Of a stretch of 36,288 nt of DNA, positions 33,707 to 36,288 are shown piece after piece. Source of the DNA: Bacillota bacterium (GTDB lineage Bacteria; Bacillota; Clostridia; Christensenellales; SZUA-584); the NCBI GenBank assembly GCA_023391105.1, contig JAEWBO010000021.1, positions 1 to 36,288 on the forward strand, read 5' to 3'. Under the pieces are notes generated by a model. The model had not been told where the DNA came from and made no database searches. It saw only the letters and a program-made list of their open reading frames with translations. Made by a program: the position numbers and the translations under genes. Within the stretch, counting starts at the first letter, position 1, and each line of letters starts with the position of its first letter.

Positions 33707-34159
33707 ATGAAAAAAGTTTATGCTGACGAAAAATGGTGTCTCGGATGCGGCTTGTGCAAGGTTTATTGCCGCACATCGCACTCGCAGACTCTTGACATTA
33801 TCAAAGCGCACAAGCTCGAAAATCCGCGTCCAGTGGAGCGGCTGCATATCGAGACGGGAGACAAGGTCAACTTTGCACTTCAGTGCCGACACTGCGACGA
33901 TCCCAAGTGCGTACAGGCGTGTATCACGGGCGCGATGCAGAAGGACCCCGAAACGGGTCTCGTGCTCAATGAGACGGAGCGTTGCGTGGGCTGCTGGACG
34001 TGCGTGCTCGCATGTCCGTTCGGCGCGATCGTGCGTGACGAGGGCAACAAGAAAGTGGCCGCCAAGTGTGACCTGTGTGCAGCCATGGGCGAGCCCGAAT
34101 GCGTAAAGCACTGTCCGAACAACGCGCTCAAATATGAAGACAGGGGGGAATCGCTATGA
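33707..34159 (+). CDS. Four-cluster 4Fe-4S ferredoxin subunit
   Basis: 150-residue electron carrier of the HycB/CooF/NrfC-like type. Four cysteine groups are visible: Cys11-x2-Cys14-x2-Cys17-x3-Cys21; CRHCDDPKCVQAC; CVGCWTCVLAC; and CDLCAAMGEPECVKHC. Together they can bind four [4Fe-4S] clusters. No Tat signal, so cytoplasmic. It overlaps the oxidoreductase gene by 4 nt. It probably carries electrons between the FAD subunit and the FMN subunit. Confidence 0.92.
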   Translation: MKKVYADEKWCLGCGLCKVYCRTSHSQTLDIIKAHKLENPRPVERLHIETGDKVNFALQCRHCDDPKCVQACITGAMQKDPETGLVLNETERCVGCWTCVLACPFGAIVRDEGNKKVAAKCDLCAAMGEPECVKHCPNNALKYEDRGESL

Positions 34160-35406
34160 AGTATGTGATTATCGGCAATTCCGCCGCCGCCGTCGGCTGC
34201 ATCGAGGGGCTGCGCAAATGTGACAAAAACGGTTCCATCACAGTAATATCGGACGAGACGCATCATGTGTATTCGCGTCCGCTGATCTCCTACTATCTCG
34301 CGGGCAAGGTGAAGCCTGACAACATGGTTTACCGCAAGAAGGACTTTTACGAGAAAAACAACGTGACCACGATGTTTGGCACAAAGGCGGTCTCGATTGA
34401 CCCCAAGGCCAAAAAGGTGGCGCTGGATAATGGCAAAAGTGTGGCTTACGACAAGCTGCTCATCGCAACGGGGTCTTCCCCGTTCGTGCCGCCCACACAA
34501 GGCTTAGCGAATCAGAGTAACGTATTCACGTTCCTCAAATACGACGATGCATTGGGCATCGAGAAGCTGATCAATCCGCAGAGCCGCGTGGTCGTGGTGG
34601 GCGCAGGGTTAATCGGTCTCAAGGCCGCAGAGGGTCTCGCTCCGGTGACCGGCAGCGTGCACGTGGTCGAGCTGGCGCCGCGCGTGCTGTCCATGATACT
34701 CGACGAGCAGGCGGCAGCGCCAGTCCAAAAGCGCCTTGAAGAAAACGGCATCACGTTCCATCTCGGCATCACTGTTGAAAAGGTGGTCGGCGACGAGAAG
34801 GTCGAAAAAGTCATTCTCAAAGACGGCACCGAGCTCCCCTGCGACGTGCTCGTGATGGGTGTCGGCGTGCGGCCCAACGTGGCTGAAGCCAAGGCGGCGG
34901 GCGTGGAAGTGAACCGCGGCATCATCGTGGACGACGTGATGCGCACCAATGTGAAGGATATATACGCAGCGGGCGATGTGACCGAGGGCGTGGATATCAT
35001 CACAGGCGAGCGCAAGATCATGGCGCTGTGGCCCAACGCTTATGCGCAGGGACGTGCAGCGGCATACGACATGTGCGGCAGCAAGGATGATTTTGACGGC
35101 GTGTTCCCCATGAACGCAGTCGGGTTCTTCGGGCTTTCGATCATCACTGCGGGTGTGCAGGGCGGCGAAGGCATCGAGGTGCAGATGAAGCGCAACGAGA
35201 AGACGGGCGCAACCAAGCGGTTCTTTGTGAAGGATGACAAGCTGGTGGGGATGATACTCGTGGCCGATGTGGATCGCGCCGGTATATACACGTATCTGAT
35301 CAGCGAGAAGATTCCTCTTTCCTCGCTGGGCAAGACATTAACGGACGATAATTTTGGTCTCAACGCGCTGGGGTGCGAAAAAATGAAAGAGAGAATTTCT
35401 TCTTAA
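34156..35406 (+). CDS. FAD/NAD(P)-dependent oxidoreductase of the glt operon
   Basis: 416 residues of the pyridine-nucleotide-disulphide-oxidoreductase class I type, near NADH:rubredoxin reductase and NirB N-terminal parts. The FAD Rossmann motif IIGNSAAAVGCIEGL is at the start, with SRPLISYYLAGK. A second dinucleotide motif VVVVGAGLIGLKAAEGL is near residue 145, and the FAD-ribityl motif DIYAAGDVTEG is near residue 275. It replaces the usual gltD small subunit and would pass electrons from NAD(P)H through the ferredoxin. The physiological donor is not decided by the sequence. Confidence 0.9.
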   Translation: MKYVIIGNSAAAVGCIEGLRKCDKNGSITVISDETHHVYSRPLISYYLAGKVKPDNMVYRKKDFYEKNNVTTMFGTKAVSIDPKAKKVALDNGKSVAYDKLLIATGSSPFVPPTQGLANQSNVFTFLKYDDALGIEKLINPQSRVVVVGAGLIGLKAAEGLAPVTGSVHVVELAPRVLSMILDEQAAAPVQKRLEENGITFHLGITVEKVVGDEKVEKVILKDGTELPCDVLVMGVGVRPNVAEAKAAGVEVNRGIIVDDVMRTNVKDIYAAGDVTEGVDIITGERKIMALWPNAYAQGRAAAYDMCGSKDDFDGVFPMNAVGFFGLSIITAGVQGGEGIEVQMKRNEKTGATKRFFVKDDKLVGMILVADVDRAGIYTYLISEKIPLSSLGKTLTDDNFGLNALGCEKMKERISS

Positions 35407-35421
35407 GAAAGGGTTGTTATA

Positions 35422-36156
35422 ATGGACTTGATCGCTGGCAATACCTATTACAGCATTCTTAACAAGCAAATAAAGACTTTGGCGCAGGAACCGCGGGAAA
35501 TCACGGTGCGCGAGGTTTACGGGCAGCGCTATATCGGCTGCGGCCTCACGAGCCACACAAAGCTCAATATTCACGGCACGCTGGGCAACGACAGCGCGTG
35601 TTATATGGACGGCGCCACAATCGAGGTGTTCGGCAACGCGCAGGACGGCATTGCGAACACGATGAACGACGGCAAGCTGATCATTCACGGCAACTGCGGC
35701 GATATCATGGGGTATGCGATGCGCGGCGGCGAGCTTTTCATAAAAGGCTACGCCGGATACCGCAGCGGCATTCACATGAAGGAGTACATGGACAAGATTC
35801 CGAAAATCGTGATCGGTACAAAAGCGGGCGATTTCCTCGGAGAGTATATGGCGGGCGGACGTATCGTGGTGCTGGGTCTGGGGCTTGGCAAGAAGGAATA
35901 TTCCGTCGGCAAATTTTTCGGCACCGGTATGCACGGCGGCAGGATGTATATCCGCGGGCGTGTGCAGGAGGAGCTGATGGGTCGCGAGATTTCTTCGCAG
36001 CCGCTTGACGATGACGACAAGGCGTATTTAAAGCAGGTGCTCAGCGACTATTCTTCCTATTTCGGCGAGGACGTGAGCAGGGTCACCTTGAGTCAGTTCA
36101 CGAAGTACGCGCCCAAGAGCAAGCGTCCGTACGGCAACATGTACGTCGGCAACTAA
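35422..36156 (+). CDS. Glutamate synthase GXGXG subunit
   Basis: 244 residues forming the right-handed beta-helix of glutamate synthase (GltB C-terminal domain) as a separate protein. The repeats are visible: GCGLTSHTKLNIHGTLGND, GATIEVFGNAQDGIANTM, GKLIIHGNCGDIMGYAM and GGELFIKGYAGYRSGIHM. It is structural, holding the amidotransferase and FMN parts together. A terminator follows, closing the operon. Confidence 0.93.
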   Translation: MDLIAGNTYYSILNKQIKTLAQEPREITVREVYGQRYIGCGLTSHTKLNIHGTLGNDSACYMDGATIEVFGNAQDGIANTMNDGKLIIHGNCGDIMGYAMRGGELFIKGYAGYRSGIHMKEYMDKIPKIVIGTKAGDFLGEYMAGGRIVVLGLGLGKKEYSVGKFFGTGMHGGRMYIRGRVQEELMGREISSQPLDDDDKAYLKQVLSDYSSYFGEDVSRVTLSQFTKYAPKSKRPYGNMYVGN

Positions 36157-36170
36157 GAAGCAGAAAAGAC

Positions 36171-36200
36171 AAAGTCCGGAGAGAATTTCTTCGGACTTTT
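36171..36200 (+). terminator. Terminator of the glutamate synthase operon
   Basis: 8-bp stem AAAGTCCG (36171-36178) and CGGACTTT (36192-36199), with TTTT and a T-rich continuation. Confidence 0.85.
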
Positions 36201-36240
36201 ATGTTGTTGCTTATGCGGATTGATGAGGCGTAGGACTATA

Positions 36241-36288
36241 GGGGGGGGCGGCCCACCCCCGCCCCCCCAAAGGGCCCACCCCCATTGG
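36241..36288. other. G/C homopolymer tail, probable contig-end artefact
   Basis: The final ~48 bases are runs of G and C with almost no A or T, unlike anything else in the window, and stop at the window end. This pattern is typical of low-quality sequence at an assembly end. No feature should be built on it. Confidence 0.7.

Noticed and set aside
1..36288. CRISPR arrays, tRNA, rRNA, insertion sequences, prophage or defence genes
   Set aside because: No regularly spaced repeats, no tRNA-like cloverleaf with GGTTCGA-type arm, no transposase or phage motif, and no known defence domain was seen on either strand.
36241..36288. G-quadruplex or GC-rich regulatory element at the right end
   Set aside because: Its abrupt homopolymer composition at the very end of the sequence fits an assembly or read-end artefact better.

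Overview
The window looks like chromosomal DNA from a spore-forming, anaerobic, Gram-positive bacterium of the class Clostridia with moderate GC content. The evidence is spoVT and a spoVB-type flippase, DnaD- and DnaC-type primosome genes, a T-box leader in front of ileS, a YidC without a lipoprotein signal, and a three-piece (archaeal/clostridial-style) glutamate synthase. Most genes are housekeeping. I saw no phage, insertion sequence, CRISPR array, tRNA or rRNA.

Layout. 1-697 is a gene-free segment full of dyads, with a 13-codon reading frame. 698-4428 holds spoVT, an Aquifex-type aconitase and a split pair of chromate-transporter-family proteins. 4526-5722 is an unusual J-domain/degenerate-GGDEF fusion. 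5870-6853 is an AT-richer MerR regulator behind a promoter with the 19-bp spacer typical of MerR targets. 6926-9309 (minus strand) carries a nitroreductase, a short-chain dehydrogenase and a CPBP-family membrane protease. 9545-12994 (minus) is ileS of the eukaryote-like type under a T-box. 13019-14731 (minus) is the spoVB-like flippase and its promoter. 14802-20178 has a promoter, a structured untranslated segment of about 280 nt, a DnaD-like protein with four repeats, DnaC, oligoendopeptidase F and a TIM-barrel sugar epimerase. 20328-21822 (minus) is a membrane-anchored beta-propeller protein followed by a decayed SDR start. 21891-24657 (minus) is the conserved rpmH-rnpA-yidD-yidC-jag block. 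24714-30342 (plus) carries a Ca2+-type P-ATPase, a HisJ-like PHP phosphatase and the KtrB/KtrA potassium uptake pair. 30343-31100 is a long intergenic region with a GC-rich structured island, an AT-rich stretch and a promoter with leader. 31101-36200 is the five-gene glutamate synthase operon. The last ~48 bases are G/C homopolymer and look like a contig-end artefact.

How genes work together. The glt operon supplies separate amidotransferase, FMN/Fe-S and GXGXG parts, plus a four-cluster ferredoxin and a FAD/NAD oxidoreductase that together could feed electrons from NAD(P)H or ferredoxin to glutamate synthesis. The rpmH block couples ribosome and RNase P production to membrane-protein insertion. 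dnaD-dnaC belong to replication restart or initiation.

I found no clear new multi-gene system. The best leads for something undescribed are the J-domain/GGDEF protein, two structured intergenic segments (14837-15020 and 30446-30620), the four-fold DnaD repeat, and the palindrome-rich promoter region before spoVT. All functions are from motif recognition by eye; no database search was run.
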